A stretch of 64,000 bases of DNA from Corylus avellana (taxonomy: Eukaryota > Streptophyta > Magnoliopsida > Fagales > Betulaceae). The stretch is from positions 37,692,571 to 37,756,570 of the forward strand of contig NC_081542.1 in assembly GCF_901000735.1 (NCBI RefSeq), in the 5' to 3' direction. The notes under the pieces are model-generated. The model searched no databases and was not told the DNA's origin. It saw nothing but the letters and a program-made list of their open reading frames with translations. A program made the position numbers and the translations under genes. Positions 23,610-35,901 of this stretch are shown in pieces. Position 1 is the first letter of the stretch, and each line of letters opens with the position of its first letter.

Positions 23610-25277
23610 ATTTGAACATTTGTTGACATTAATGTACAGCAGAGCAGTCAACGTAGATGAATCTGACCATTTTGAATATTTTTTTTAAAAATAAATAAAT
23701 AAATTTCAGTAGTTGTTATTATATGTTATTCTTCCTAAGTGCCTCTCTACTTCACTTTGATTCATATTGTTATGAATTTTTTGGTTTATATGCAAGGAAC
23801 AAGTGCTTGTTCGATGTTTTTTTTCTTCTCTTTTCTTGGTTAATTAATGAGAAATTAATTAAAGAGACATGTTATAGTGTGTAATATTTTAAGTGACCTT
23901 TCACTCAACTTGAGGCATCATTCATGGGCGAGGTCCTTGCCCTGCTTCAAATAAGCGTACATCACTTTTCTTTTGGACGTCAAATGATTTGGGAAAATAG
24001 TCCCTGTATGTACAAAATCAAAACACTCATGATACTTGATGGCTTGAGTATTCTCTCTTTCTTATCCCTATGACAGTGTTTGCCAATGGACCAATTTTTC
24101 AAATAGGTTCTTGATACTGTAGTAGATAGGACTGAAAGCAGTTAGTAGACGTGTTCAGTGTGAGTTTAGAGTGAGAAACCGTTTGGCTTAAGCCAAACAT
24201 TTTCTCTACTGTGTGAAAAAAATCCTTCCAACCCAAACCCATTTTTAACCCAACCCCAAGTGCCCTCTACATACTTTGGTTAACCCAGTCACTAGGCTGA
24301 TGCAGAGAGCATAAACTCTATTACTTATACATCGCATCATCATTTGTACTTCGTGCCGAGAGCAGTTGGCGAACACCCCTCGCCCCCTATCCCATTCCTC
24401 TCCCCTTAATTTCAACTCTCCCAAAAAAATCAACATCTTTTCAATACTACTTTTTTCTCACAGAAGTCAACATCTTATTTCACAGTTATATCACATCAAT
24501 TACTTTTTATTATCTTTCAAACAAAAAAACTCAAAACAAAAAGGTTTACCAAATGCACTTGACATCGTTTATTAAAAAGGACTCGAAATAAGTAGGTAAC
24601 GTCGTTTCTTTTAAATGACGTCAATTTTATTGTATGTATTTTTAATGTTTTTTGACATCAGCAAAAAATACATGCAAATGTTTTGCTCTGTGAATCAATG
24701 TCAAAGTAGCATTACCGCACGAAATATCCATTTCATCCAAAAGAATTTGGTTCTTTTTTTTTTTTTTCTCAAATTAAATTGGAAAAGGATTACAAATGGC
24801 CCCAAATAGAGGTGCATTCTAATTTCTAATATTGTACTTTGACTTGTCCTCGTGAGAAATGCTATATGCACTCTTATTTTTTTTACATCTATGATAAAAT
24901 CACTATTTAATTTGTAATTTGATTTTTATTAAATTTTAATTTAAAAATACATATATGTTTAACTTAATAAAAGAATTTTAAAACCAAATTAAGGGGCCCT
25001 TGGTCTATACATTGTTCGGTCCCTAGGTGGAGGACTCGGAAAAATTTCAGTTTACTCGATCTGGAGATTCCATGGGCTGCAAGAAATGTTGATGTAAAAT
25101 TTCAGATAAGGAAAATGATTGATGTCTCATTCGAGAGGTTGGACTAGGCCAATAACAAACAGGCTTCTAATCTCGATGATTACCATACATTACGAGATTT
25201 GATTTTAGATATTTGATTGTATTTAAATATAATTATAATTGATTTAGATTTGATTGTAATCTCATACTTTTTTAAGT
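23610..25277. other. 3' flank of the allantoate amidohydrolase gene and intergenic DNA
   Basis: AATAAATAAATAAAT at about 23691-23705 is a plausible polyadenylation signal for the preceding gene. Beyond it, AT-rich sequence with no supported gene; short frames around 24366-24800 are low-complexity. Confidence 0.4.
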
Positions 25278-25412
25278 TTTTCTGACCAAGTTTGGCTTGA
25301 AGAAACGCCTAATTGTATTTTTGATTTAGTCAATTTTGCGCTTAGCTCTTGTTATGTAGAGCTCCGGCTTTGTTAATCTTTTGAATGAGATCAGCTTTTT
25401 CTTCCAAAAAAC
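25278..25412 (+). pseudogene. LINE 3'-end relic (tail of an RNase H-like domain)
   Basis: A short segment translating as DQVWLEETPNCIFDLVNF resembles the end of the RVT_3 RNase H-like domain of plant LINE proteins. It is followed by the usual 3' tail phrase (about 25376-25412, LNE-IS-type codons before a short A-run). It is 5'-truncated and non-functional. The identification rests on pattern memory. Confidence 0.5.
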
Positions 25413-25639
25413 ATCTCATACTTTTTAAGTTATTAGATTTGAATGTATTCAAATATGATACTATCTTCATATTTGTATTATTATCATCTACCCCAATTCT
25501 CCAATAAATCAGAGATTATTATAATGTGAACATCGCTAAAGAAATTCGAAAAAAGTGCCGTCCAAACAAGGCCTTAGTTTTTAACCCTTTTTTTTAGGGG
25601 CTCTATCCATTTTATAGCTTGAGATAGAAAGAATTTGCT

Positions 25640-25745
25640 TTTACTTTTCATTTCCCCTTAAAATCACCACAAGTTCAATGGTGATTTTAAGAGCTACATC
25701 ATCCTTAGAGAGTTGAAAATAAAAGAGAAACTTGTAGCATTATTC
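25640..25745. mobile_element. Decayed MITE of the GAGTAATG family
   Basis: CTTAAAATCACCACAAGTTC and GGTGATTTTAAGAGCTACATCATCC form a short inverted pair, ending near CTTGTAGCATTATTC. This matches the subterminal blocks of the MITEs at 15759 and 57412. The boundaries are approximate. Confidence 0.4.
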
Positions 25746-26268
25746 ATGTTAAACATGCTATTGAAATTGTCCAAGAAAATAGCTGGTTCCAATTTTCATC
25801 TTTCGTTCTCTCTCTGTCAACATGAGAACAATGTTTGCCAAAGATTTATGAAGATGTTGATTATACATATATCTTGAATTACATATACACTAATTCATGA
25901 AGCATCAACTAATTCCTGAAGCATTGCTCATAAAACGGAGGCTCTAGTTCGAATCTTCACTTTATCTCCCTTTGTAGGACATGTTAACAAAAAAATAAAA
26001 AATAAATAATAATAATAATAATAATAATTCATATATTGTATTCAGAATAAGAAACTATAGTATACTGTATAAAATACTTCAAGGTTACATCAGTAATAAG
26101 ATTTATTATTTTTTTTTAAATTTTTTATTTTTTAATTTGTTGTCTTCTACTTGTTAGCCTACTCGTAAACTTTCCTGTTGTATTCTCTTTAGTTTTCTGC
26201 ACTTATTGTAAAGAGCTTCTTATAATTATGAATGAATTAATCGTAAACTACTTCGTTATTGAGAATAA

Positions 26269-27383
26269 GATCTTCTCCAATCTAAAGAATATTCAGTTCA
26301 TGATTACGATTTTTTCTTAGAAGTTCTAAAGTCATAAATAAGACACCTGTTCCACTAACAAAAAAATAAAATAAAATATTATTTAAGATTAAAAAAAAAA
26401 AAAAAAAAAAAAAAAAATAAGGGTGCACCACTTCATCAAGCCACCCCACAGTTAAAATAGGGAAGATGATCATCTCCAGTTCATTTTGGACTGGAGATGA
26501 ACTGGTTGATGGCTAGGATCTCTCCAGAGAGATCGTAAGGCCATCAATCAAACATGTGGCACATTAAAAGTAATAATAATAATTTATTATTTTACGTTTA
26601 AAAATAAATAAACAATTTAAAATAAATATTAAAAAAAAGTAAGGGTGGCTGGCCACCCCATCTTGTCACAGGGTGGCCGGCCACCACATATTGGGACATG
26701 GTGCTTGACCACCCCAAGGGCCAAACTCTATATTTTTCTTTCTTTTTGGCCTTGGGGGGTGGCCCACCCAAGCCACCCCAACTCACCCAGACCATGTCGA
26801 AAAAACCAAAAAAATATTATATTATAATTTATTTATTTAAAAGCATTAATAATATTTATAATTTTTATTGGGTGGAACAGCATTGGCGACATTATGTGCA
26901 GTTTTCCTAAGGCCATCCAACAAATGGCGGAGTCTGCTGGATCAGCGACGTGGAGAGGAACGGATCCCTAAAATAGGGGGTGGCGGTACCGCCCATTTTG
27001 GCATCAACCACCCACAACAATTGACCAGGGTGTTTGAACCACGTGTGCCCCGAGGTGGTTGGAAGCCCACTTGAACAAGTGATTTTTTTTTTTTTTTTTG
27101 GCCCTTGGGGATAGTTGGACCACCACTATTGGGCCTGGGGGTGGTCTGGCCACCCTTGGCCAGCCATTGGAGCCACCCCTAGCTAAAATGGGGTGGTCCG
27201 CTCACCCCCTATAGCCAAGATGGGGTGGTCAACCATCCTTTATTTTTTTTTAATCTTAAATAATATTTTATCATTATTTTTTGTTAATGGAACATATGTT
27301 CCATTTGTAGCTATAAAATTTTTGAAAAGAAATCCTAACCATAAACTAGATGTTCTCCCATTCATTTTGGACTGGAGAAGATC
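26269..27383. mobile_element. Large fold-back element with GGTGGCC-rich interior
   Basis: The left arm begins GATCTTCTCCAATCTAAAG and the right arm ends TTTTGGACTGGAGAAGATC. They pair over about 150 bp, including AATATTATTTAAGATTAAAAA opposite TTTTTAATCTTAAATAATATT. The interior (26420-27230) is packed with GGGTGGC/GCCACCC motifs and has a second small palindrome at 26467-26505 (CATCTCCAGTTCATTTTGGACTGGAGATG, in two halves). No transposase is present. Confidence 0.75.
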
Positions 27384-27888
27384 CTATTCCTTGTTATTGG
27401 TAATGCAACCAAAACAGAGCTTTAATGATGAGGTATTTAAGTAATAAAGGTTTTTAATTGGTCAAGAGATTAGAAATAAGTTAGTGCGATAGTTAATTAA
27501 TAAAATAAGTGTTGGTTAATGGAAACCAATTTATAGGTTCTAGTATTTTTAGATAAAAGAAATATAAAGGGATTTAAGTGAGAAAATAAATAAAATGTAG
27601 AGGCAGTTGTGTAGTTAAGAAAAGATAGGAGGTCCAAAGTAAAAGAAAAATACTGGTGATATTTCCACTTTCCACTGCTATGAGAATAGAGTCAATGGAC
27701 TAATGGTCATTATTTTTTGGGAGATGACGACGTATTCTAGAAAAAGGCATCGAAGAAGCCAAGAATTTTTATACACGAAATTTTTATAGACGATTTTTTA
27801 TAGATACATGTTATTTTTATAAAAGGAATTGGAGGAAGTTTCTCCAATCTAATTTAGAGGAGATAGGCTAGAGGTTATTAGTCGCACA
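27384..27888. other. AT-rich intergenic DNA
   Basis: No open frame or repeat boundary that can be supported. Confidence 0.35.
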
Positions 27889-28246
27889 TAAGGGTGAAAA
27901 AGCGGTTACAATTAATGTTTATTAGCTAAAATCTTTAATTGTAACAACCTAGGCGATTAGTAAAATTTACTAACCGCATTCGTTAACCACGTAGGCGGTT
28001 AACTAGCTGTTAGTGGTTAGTAACTCTAATAACCGCTAACCACTTTTTAAAAGAAAAAAATTTAAAATTTAAAATTTTTATTTTATTTTATTTTTAAAAA
28101 AAAATCAAAACGATATTGTTTTGATGGTAATACAATAATATCATACTACATACGACATCGTTTCTAGTTTTTTTATACATTTTTATATATCTTTAAAATT
28201 TTAAACACAAAAATGACATTGTTTCATGTATTTTTATATATATAAA
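27889..28246. mobile_element. Partial hAT-like element with GCGGTTA motifs
   Basis: It starts TAAGGGTGAAAAAGCGGTTAC and carries at least six GCGGTTA/TAACCGC-type motifs within 150 bp, then an ACGACATCGTTT segment also found in 47467-47796. The other end is missing because Copia D's LTR begins at 28247. Confidence 0.6.
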
Positions 28247-28926
28247 TGTTAAAGGTGAACATCAATTTTAGATGCTCAGCGGAATTAATCTACCCCTCTT
28301 TGTGCAAATTAAATAGTCACGCTGTAGCAAAATAATAATCAAGCAAACCTACAAGCAAGACACTAAGATTTTTATGTAGAAAATCCTCCAATGCGAAGGT
28401 AAAAATCATAGGACCTAGTCCAGTTAAATCTTCCACTATCAACAATAATGAGTTTACAATTGTCTTCCCTAAAGAAATATCTAGATGTTATCACTGCATT
28501 AAGAATACATGCATTCTTGGATTAAATATAAATTCATCACCCTAAAGTAGATTGCAACAAGAATAAAGAAAGATCTCACCGAGTAAGTATTAGCAACCAA
28601 GCGACTGGAGAGGAATTCCAACGATCGACACCAGTCAATACGTAGCAATCATCATCAGGAGCAACATACTAAAGTTTCATCAAAATCGGACCACAAACGA
28701 ACCTTCAATCTAATGCAGTTAAAGAAAAACCTTTTTCTTTTCTCTCTCTCCCTTACGAAGCCGCAATCTTTCTTGTTTTTTTGTTCTTCTTATTCTTTTC
28801 TTTTTCTCTTTTTGTCTCATGTCTAAACAAACATGCACAATGTGTTCTTCTTATACTCAAAGCAAAAGGGTTTTTACCCTTTGTTTGTCCACGTGGGTTG
28901 GTCCCCACATAAGAGGAACCACCTCA
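28247..28926 (-). repeat. 3' LTR of Copia D
   Basis: 680 bp, with TG at the minus-strand start and CA at the end. No partner LTR is visible in the window, so age cannot be judged. Confidence 0.75.
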
Positions 28927-28943
28927 ATAAATCTCCCCCTCTC

Positions 28944-30159
28944 GACTACGTGGGGGGCTTCATCAAGCCCGCTGCGCTTCTGCAAATTTCAAGCTTTTGT
29001 ATAGGCAACGATTTAGTCATTATATCTGACCCATTATCATCAGTATGAATTTTCTTAATCTGTAATAGCTTATCCTTTAGTGCATCATGAATCCAATGAC
29101 ACTTAACATTGATATGTTTCGATCTTGAACGAAAAGTTGAATTCTTACTGAGATGGATGTCACTCTGACTGTCACAGTAAAGCATATACCTCTGTTGCTG
29201 TTGACCCAGTTCTTGTAAGAACTTTTTCATCCATAACAATTCTTTGGCCGCTTCAGTGATAGCAATGTACTTTGCCTCTATGGTAGACAAAGCAACACAC
29301 TTCTGCAATCTAGATTGCCATGACACTGCTCCCCTTGAATAAGTAATCAGGTACCCTGAAGTAGATTTTTTAGAATCAATATCCCCAGCCATATCCATGT
29401 CTGTAAACCCATCAAGCACCTGTTGACCACTGCCGAAGCACAAACATACTCTCGAAGCACCTTTGAGATACCTGAGAATCCATTTCACAGCTGCCCAATG
29501 TTCTTTGCCAGGATTAGAAAGGAACTGACTGACAACTCCAACAGCATGAGCGATATCAGGCCTCGTACACACCATGGCGTATAGTAAGCTACCCCACGTT
29601 TGATGCGTAAGGCACTTTCTTCATTTCATCTTTTTCTTTCTCACGTGTAAGACTTTGCTTTGAACTTAACTTCAAATGACCTGGAAGTGTAGAGCTCACC
29701 TGTTTTGCTTTGCTCATGTTGAACCTGTCCAATACCTTCTCGATATAACTCTCTTGCGATAGCCACAATTTTCCTTTCTTCTTATCACGAGAGATCTGCA
29801 TACCAAGGATCTGCTTTGCGGGTCGAAAGTCCTTCATATTGAAGGACTTACTCAACTCTTTCTTCAGTCTGTTAATTTTACTAGTGTCACAACAAACAAT
29901 CAACTTGTCGTCCACATATAGCAAGAGAATAATAAATTCTCAATTAGAAAATTTCTTCACAAATACACAATGATCTGCTGTAGTTCTGTCATACCCATAA
30001 TCAACTATAAAGGAATCAAACTTCTTATACCATTGTCTCGATGCCTGCTTGAGTCCGTACAAGCTCTTTTTTAACTGATATACTAGATGTTCTTTGCTTT
30101 TAGCTGTGAACCCCTCTGGTTGCTCCATATAAATTTCTTCCTCCAAGTCACCATGAAGG
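28944..30159 (-). pseudogene. Copia D reverse transcriptase (C-terminal half) and RNase H
   Basis: From 30159 downward: FLHGDLEEEIYMEQPEGF, then LYVDDKLIVCC with the catalytic YVDD (about 29905-29920), then the connection domain. A frameshift near 29580-29605 leads to the RNase H frame 29575-28946 (CTRPDIAHAVGVVSQFL, DGFTDMDMAGDIDSKKSTSGY, STIEAKYIAITEAAKELLW). A stop at 29940 interrupts RT. The N-terminal third of RT is absent because the inverted gag block lies there. It would copy element RNA but is inactive. Confidence 0.88.
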
Positions 30160-30450
30160 AAAGATAGGAATCAAAAAATTCAACGGTGCAAATTTTGGGT
30201 CGTGGAAGGTGCAAATTGAAGATATTCTTTATGAGAAGGACCTCTATCAACCTCTTTTGGGAGAACAACCTGAAGACATGTATGATAGCGAGTGGGCTCT
30301 TCTTGATTATAAAGCCCTGGCAGTTATTAGGTTATCACTGTCAAAATCAGTCACACACAATGTTGTAAAGGAGAAGACCACAGTAGGTCTAATAACAGCT
30401 TTATCAAGTATGTATGAGAAGCCGTCGGCTAACAACAAAGTGCATCATGC
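30160..30450 (+). pseudogene. Inverted gag fragment lodged in the Copia D pol region
   Basis: A plus-strand frame (IGIKKFNGANFGSWKVQIED ... SSMYEKPSANNKVH) matches the gag N-terminal region of Copia A (39700-39400, minus) nearly residue for residue. It replaces the RT N-terminal segment of Copia D, whose frames stop on each side (FLHGDLEEE at 30159; DLDPVIPPCVMHD near 30440-30480). The orientation is opposite to the element around it. Confidence 0.85.
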
Positions 30451-31735
30451 ATCACACAAGGAGGAATAACTGGATCCAAATCAACATGGTATTGAATGAG
30501 AGACTCTACCTTTTTCTAATCCAAATCGTCAATGGTTTGATCTTCAAAGAATACGGCATCTCTGTTTCGTATGATTTTCTTATTAACTAGATCCCACAAT
30601 TTATAATCAAACTCCTCGTACCCATAACCCATGAAGATACATTGCTTGACTTTGCTATCAAGCTTTGAACTCTCATCTCTAGGAATATGGATGAATGCCT
30701 TGCAGCCAAACACTCTCAAGTGCTCAAAAGAAACATCTTTCCCTATCCAAACTCTTTGAGGAATGTCACCATCCAAAGGAACTGAAGGAGAAAGATTTAT
30801 CAAGTCAACTGCTATCCTCATTGCCTCACCCCAAAAATGTTTAGGCAATTTTGCATGAGATAGCATACACCTGATTCTCTCACAGATGGTTTTGTTCATT
30901 CTCTCTGCTACGCCATTATGCTGCGGAGTCTTGGGCACAGTTTTCTCAAGCCTAATGCCATGGCTTTCACAATACTCTTCAAACGGTCCTCTGTATTCAC
31001 CACCATTGTTTGCACGGATGCATTTTAGCTGCCTTCTAGTTTCTCTTTTAACTTTCATATGAAAAACTTTGAACACACCCAATACCTGATCTTTGGTTTT
31101 CAAAGCAAACACCCATACCTTTCTAGAGTGGCCATCAATAAAAGTCACATAATAAAGTGCACCACCTAGAGTTTTAGTGTTCATAGTACAGACATCAGTG
31201 TGAACTAAATCAAGAATAATAGACTTTCTTGACGAAGATGATTTTTGAAATGAAACTTTTCTTTGTTTTTCAACTAGACAATGAGTACAGGGTATTAGTG
31301 ACGTACCTTTATTATTAGGTAGGAGTTGTTCCTTGCCAAGAATCTAAAGTCCCTTCTCACTCATGTGACCAAGCCTCTTGTGCCATAGCTCAGTGGAGTT
31401 TTCATTCTCAACAACAATTGCATCTCCCCGGACTAGTCTTGTAGCTGTCTTGTAAAGAGTGTTGGTCTTCTTTCCCCTAGCTAAGATAAGAGAACCCTTG
31501 CTCAGTTTTCACTGTCCACCTCTAAGATAATTGTGGAAGCCTTCATCATCAAGTTTCCTAATAGAAATCAAGTTGAAGCGCATTTCGGGAACATGTTTGA
31601 CATCCTTGAGAATCAATTTGCACCCAATGCTAGTTTCTAGCTGTATATCTCCCATGCCCACAACTTTACACTTTGCTTCATTTTCCATCCTAACCCAACC
31701 AAAATTGCCACTGGTGTAGGAAGAGAAGAAATCTC
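30451..31735 (-). pseudogene. Copia D pre-integrase and integrase
   Basis: The pre-integrase part (31735-31200) has the DEGFHNYLRGG and ELWHKRLGHMSEKGL blocks with two stops. The integrase frame 31184-30516 is long and clean. The first acidic residue (LVHTDV) and the third (NGVAERMNKT) are kept, but the second reads ANNGGEY where the family has Asp, so the D,D-35-E triad is broken. The C-terminal region has the VFGCKAFIHIPRDE and GYGYEEFDYKLWD blocks. Confidence 0.87.
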
Positions 31736-33076
31736 TGTTGTGCCAAATACTACTTAAATTAATAGATAATATTTAGTACGTTTTACTCGCAAGTGCACAA
31801 GATCAAACGATAGTATAGTGCAGCAAGTACGAGATCGATCCCACAAGGATTATTGATTTTGTTTTAGAATTAATTAAAATATCAAAATTGTCACTAGATT
31901 GATATTGATAATATGGAAAGAAATAAAGATAAATAAAAGGTAAAGGTAGGGCTTTGATATCCACTACTAATTATTTTCAAATAATATAATAATATGCCAA
32001 TGATCCAATCATATTATGAATACCTAATGTTTGCCAACCTAAGGGCATGTGTGTATACTTCTTAAGCTATTGATTTCCCTAAGCAACTAGTTAGGCATGG
32101 GTGTATACTCTAACTCTTTTCTTTCTCAAAGGATTTAGCAGAGGTGTATATTAAGTTGTTCTTGAAGAAAACATAAATCTATGGAAATCGACAAACACAT
32201 GGAGCCTAGAGCATGGGTGTATACTCTTGGTTTTCCATGTTGATTAACCCAAGAATCCGGTGTGGATTTCTTTTGCTACTCTTATTAAACCCAGGATTCG
32301 GTCATCCAAATTGATTTAATTAACTAATCATATCACATGCATATAATGGCCAATCACACACATATGAAGAATTCAAGAAAACATGAATTAATCAAGTTAA
32401 ACAACACAATATGATTATCACAAAGGTGCCAATATTGAAATATTAAATAAACATAATTATGGCTTTAATCTAGCCCTCCTTAAGAGTTAGTTACACATAA
32501 TTAAAATAAAACTAAAAACAAAAGGGAAAGAAAGGACCAAAAGTGACTCATTGAAGTAGCCTCCAATTCCTCTCCCCAAAGTTGTCTCCTTGAAATTGTG
32601 TCTCTATTCTAGAGGTTTAAGGGTCTATTTATATGCCTAAGGAATACTCTAGAAACCCTAAAAATAGTAGGGTTTGAGCCATAGTTCGTACAAAATTACA
32701 AAACCATAGAAATTACACTTTCCATATCAAGGCTGGCAGCTGACTTGCTTATCACGCACAGGTGCGCTCGATCACAGCCCATGTGCGATCGATCGCAGGA
32801 CTACAATTGATCCTCTTGTGCTGGGCGCTCGATCCCAGGTGCCTTGTGCTTCATGGTCTTCGCCTGTAGTACGCTCGATCTCACTACCAGAGCATCCAAT
32901 ATTCTTCAAAATCGCTCTTTAAGTCCGAAACTTCTAAGATTGCTTCCTTTTCTTCCAAGGACCTACAAAAAATAAAGAAAACACATAAAAGAACTAAAAT
33001 GACATAAATTAACCAAAACTAAAGGATTAACACATGTAAGTTAAGGGCTAAAATAGGAATATTTTGGCACTTAATA
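31736..33076 (-). repeat. Family 2 LTR (attached to an internal fragment)
   Basis: 1341 bp, on the minus strand TATTAAGTGCC...GGCACAACA. It is homologous to the solo LTRs at 35902, 41266 and 55407. TATA (CCTATAAATAG region near 32625-32640, read as revcomp) and an upstream cluster of CGATCGA motifs (32760-32885) are present. The GCATGGGTGTATAC motif occurs four to five times at 32040-32235. Confidence 0.85.
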
Positions 33077-34030
33077 CACCCCCAAACTTACATATTGCTA
33101 GTCCCTTAGCAATACAAAACTAAAAGCCAAATGAAAAAACTAAAAACAAAAAGATAAATCAATCTTTCGTGAGATGTACGATTGCATTTAGCATATGCAA
33201 CAAGCCTTTTAAACCTCTAGGAATTCCCTAAAGGATGAGTGAAATCTCGTGAGGGTTTTTCAGAAATGTTACCCACAAACATCATGTAAGAATTCATGTT
33301 ATTCAAAAATTAAGGTATTACTTAAAATCATGATTCTTATTCATTAGCAAGCTTAAAAAGATAAACTTCATCTTCAAAATAAATTGGAATTTTAAAATTT
33401 ATTCACTTACAAAAGAGATGCTAAGACATCACAAGTTCGAAACAGTGTAAGGTGAACTAGCACATAAATATGAAGCTTCCAATTATTTCCAATGTGCAAT
33501 GTCTCAATATCTCAAAGTTCATAGAAATCCCTATTAGAATGACAACAATAGCATATTTTTCTCCTTTTTCTCCTTGTTTATTTTTATTTTTATTTTTTAT
33601 TCTTTCTTTTGTTTGGTTGTGTTTGGTTCCCTTAAGCTTTCTAATTGACTCATGTAACGAGTGTTAAGTCAATGACTCTTAAACCAGATGGTTTTAGGAC
33701 ATTAGGTGTAAAACACCCCTAAGGACTTACAAACTCGAGTAAAAAAGGCTACGAAACCAAACTAACTATGACATTAATCAAATTAAAATTCTTCACCTTT
33801 TGACGTGAACACTCAATGCTTTGAGGCAAGATGTCCAGTTACTTAGTAAAAAGCTTATCAATGATTTGTTTATTTATTTATTTTTTTTATCACATATCTA
33901 TATATATATATATATGCCAAAGTATCCATCTAATAAATCATCCAGTTTCACCCAAGATATAGAAACACACACATTAGATTTCATGTCATACCCCACAAAT
34001 TATGTGTTAATGTGCTTGTGTAAGATCAGA
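31736..34030 (-). mobile_element. 3' half of a family 2 Gypsy-like element
   Basis: The LTR (31736-33076) is followed on its right by a PPT-like tract (33077-33091, CACCCCCAAACTTAC on plus) and about 950 bp of interior that aligns to the non-coding 3' interior of the nested Gypsy at 3088-3990. Gag and the 5' LTR are missing. It interrupts Copia D at the protease/pre-integrase border. The right edge near 34030 is where similarity fades. Confidence 0.75.
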
Positions 34031-34164
34031 TCATATATATAGACAAAGAAAAAGGAAGATGTTTGCTTTTTGACATGTGATAAGTAGAGCATGTCAAAAA
34101 CTGATTGTTTGAAGAAACTGGTAAATTAAATCTAGACAAAACATTAAAAAAAAGAAAAAAAAAA

Positions 34165-34957
34165 AAAGCGAAAAGCTAGATGCCCAAGCTGTGCATGCCA
34201 ATTTTAAGGAGACATGCATTCCCCAACATAAGCAAATGCAGTTTTGGGCCACACATAGGATAAATGAGTCTGGATTGCAGACGAAGAGACATATGGAGGT
34301 GGACGACTAGGAGAGACCTTGACTGGGAGCTTGTATAGCCCACGATCATTCAGGCCTTGAAGAAGAATTTTTCCCAACCCCTATTCCTTCACAAGAAAAT
34401 ATCAATGATGAAACTCAATGAAAGTATTGGTTTCAAGAGTGAATTTATGAATAGATAGTAAATTTTTTGTGATGGATGGAATGTGTAAAACAATGTGCAA
34501 CAGAAAAGATGCATTAGGAGAGGATAGAAGAGTGTCACCCGTGTTTTAAATGGTTAAACCCATTCCATTACCCATATGGACTAGGTCAAATCCAATGTAG
34601 CTGATAGATCGGTGGTTGAGATTATTGAAATCGGATGTGAGGTGATGAGTGGCACCAGAATCGGGGTACCAGTTTTGGTCTAGGCCGTCGGATGAAGTGG
34701 AGATGTTGGCTAGCACGAGGGGATGAGGCTCTCGGCTAATGGTATGCTCTTCATAGCATTGGTAGCAATCAATTGCAACATGACCCGGATGATTACAGAT
34801 CTAGCAAAGAGGATGTGTGGAAGAAGATCCACAGTTGTATGAGCCACGGCCGGTTGGGAAGGAGCCACGGCCACGGCCACAGTAGACTCCACGGTTGAAG
34901 GAGGAGCCCTGACCAGAGTTGTTGTAGTATTCTCCATGGTTGCTACGACCACCACGG
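34165..34957 (-). pseudogene. Copia B gag C-terminus, zinc finger and protease
   Basis: Continues the gag broken at 40437. From 34957 downward: a Gly/Arg-rich stretch, then a CCHC finger at 34763-34804 read as C-stop-ICNHPGHVAIDC (TAG where Gln is usual). Next come the protease active site WYPDSGATHHLTSD (about 34640-34680) and pre-integrase remnants to about 34165 with several stops. Its downstream pol is absent. Confidence 0.8.
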
Positions 34958-35644
34958 TGTTAGGAAATTAATCCTATTGCCCAAGACCCGTGAGATGCGA
35001 AAATTAAGAAGAATGCGAAATAACAAAGATTAGCCAATCACATACGACACAAATATTTAAGTGTTTCAGCTTAACAAGCCTACATCCACTTGTAGAGATG
35101 ACCCAAAGAAAATGCACTATTAAAAGATGGAGTACAAAAATAATAGAGAGAAAATCACTCAGATCCCAAAGATCCAACACACCCAAATCTCACTATCACA
35201 CAAGAGAGATTATTTCCAAAATAGAATACAAAAGGCAGATATACAAACTCTTTTTTTGCTGGAACAAATGGCGGTTAATCTCTATTTTCTTCTCTTACTC
35301 CGCAGCACCTTCTCTTCTAATCACTTGTTTTTGGCTCCTCCAAAAAAACAAAGAAGAAAACACCGTGGCAGTCCTTGTACCTCCTTCTCTCAGATTTTGT
35401 CCCACTTTTCTCCACCTAAGGTGCTCTCAATTTTGCACACTTATGAGGCTATACAACTTGCAAAACAAGAGCTAAATACATGTCCTTTTATAGACACTCT
35501 AAGTCGGAGCTAAGGGAAAACCTTCTCCTTCTTGGAGAAGAAAACCCAATCCACGTATTAGTAAAAAACCAAAGCCAAGTAGGTGAAGTAAAGAGTGGGC
35601 CCACATGCTTTAATTGAAGAGTTGAAAGGTCACAAACGTTAACA
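34958..35644 (-). repeat. 3' LTR of Copia A
   Basis: 687 bp partner of 39751-40436. It contains AGGAGAAGAAAACCCAATCCACGT near its right side in both copies (split here: AGGAGAAGAAAA, CCCAATCCACGT). The differences are scattered substitutions. Confidence 0.92.
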
Positions 35645-35656
35645 ATCTCCACCTTG

Positions 35657-35901
35657 ACTTGAAACTCATCAAGTCTAACAAAACATATCTCCTCTGGATG
35701 TCTCCGCCTCAACCCCTAAGGGAAATCACACTCCACAAGTGTCCCTCAAGTCCATGCGCCTCTTGAACTTGAGCATAAAGCCTGGTTTAGACATAACACC
35801 ATGCTTTCCTACTAGTCTCGTAGACCATACAGCTTTCTCTTATGACGCTTTCTTCCTTTAGACCCATCTGCACCCTTTAGCCTTCTTTTCCTTGGGTAAT
35901 T
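35657..35901 (-). other. Residual 3' UTR-like interior of Copia A
   Basis: About 240 bp between the PPT and the inserted solo LTR. Read on minus it ends GACTTGATGAGTTTCAAG just before the PPT. No RT or RNase H motif remains, so the deletion removed them. Confidence 0.55.

Larger units (their letters stand above)
28247..31735 (-). mobile_element. Copia-type retrotransposon 'D' (5' part missing, rearranged)
   Basis: Read on the minus strand. The 3' LTR is 28247-28926 (TGAGGTGGTTCC...CTTTAACA), preceded by the purine tract GAGAGGGGGAGAT (28931-28943). Upstream come RNase H, RT, a displaced inverted gag block, integrase and pre-integrase. At 31735 the element is cut by the family 2 LTR. Its 5' LTR, PBS and gag are not present in normal order. 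Sequence style (HNYLRGGQ, KRLGHMSEKGL) is of the Tork type. Confidence 0.87.
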
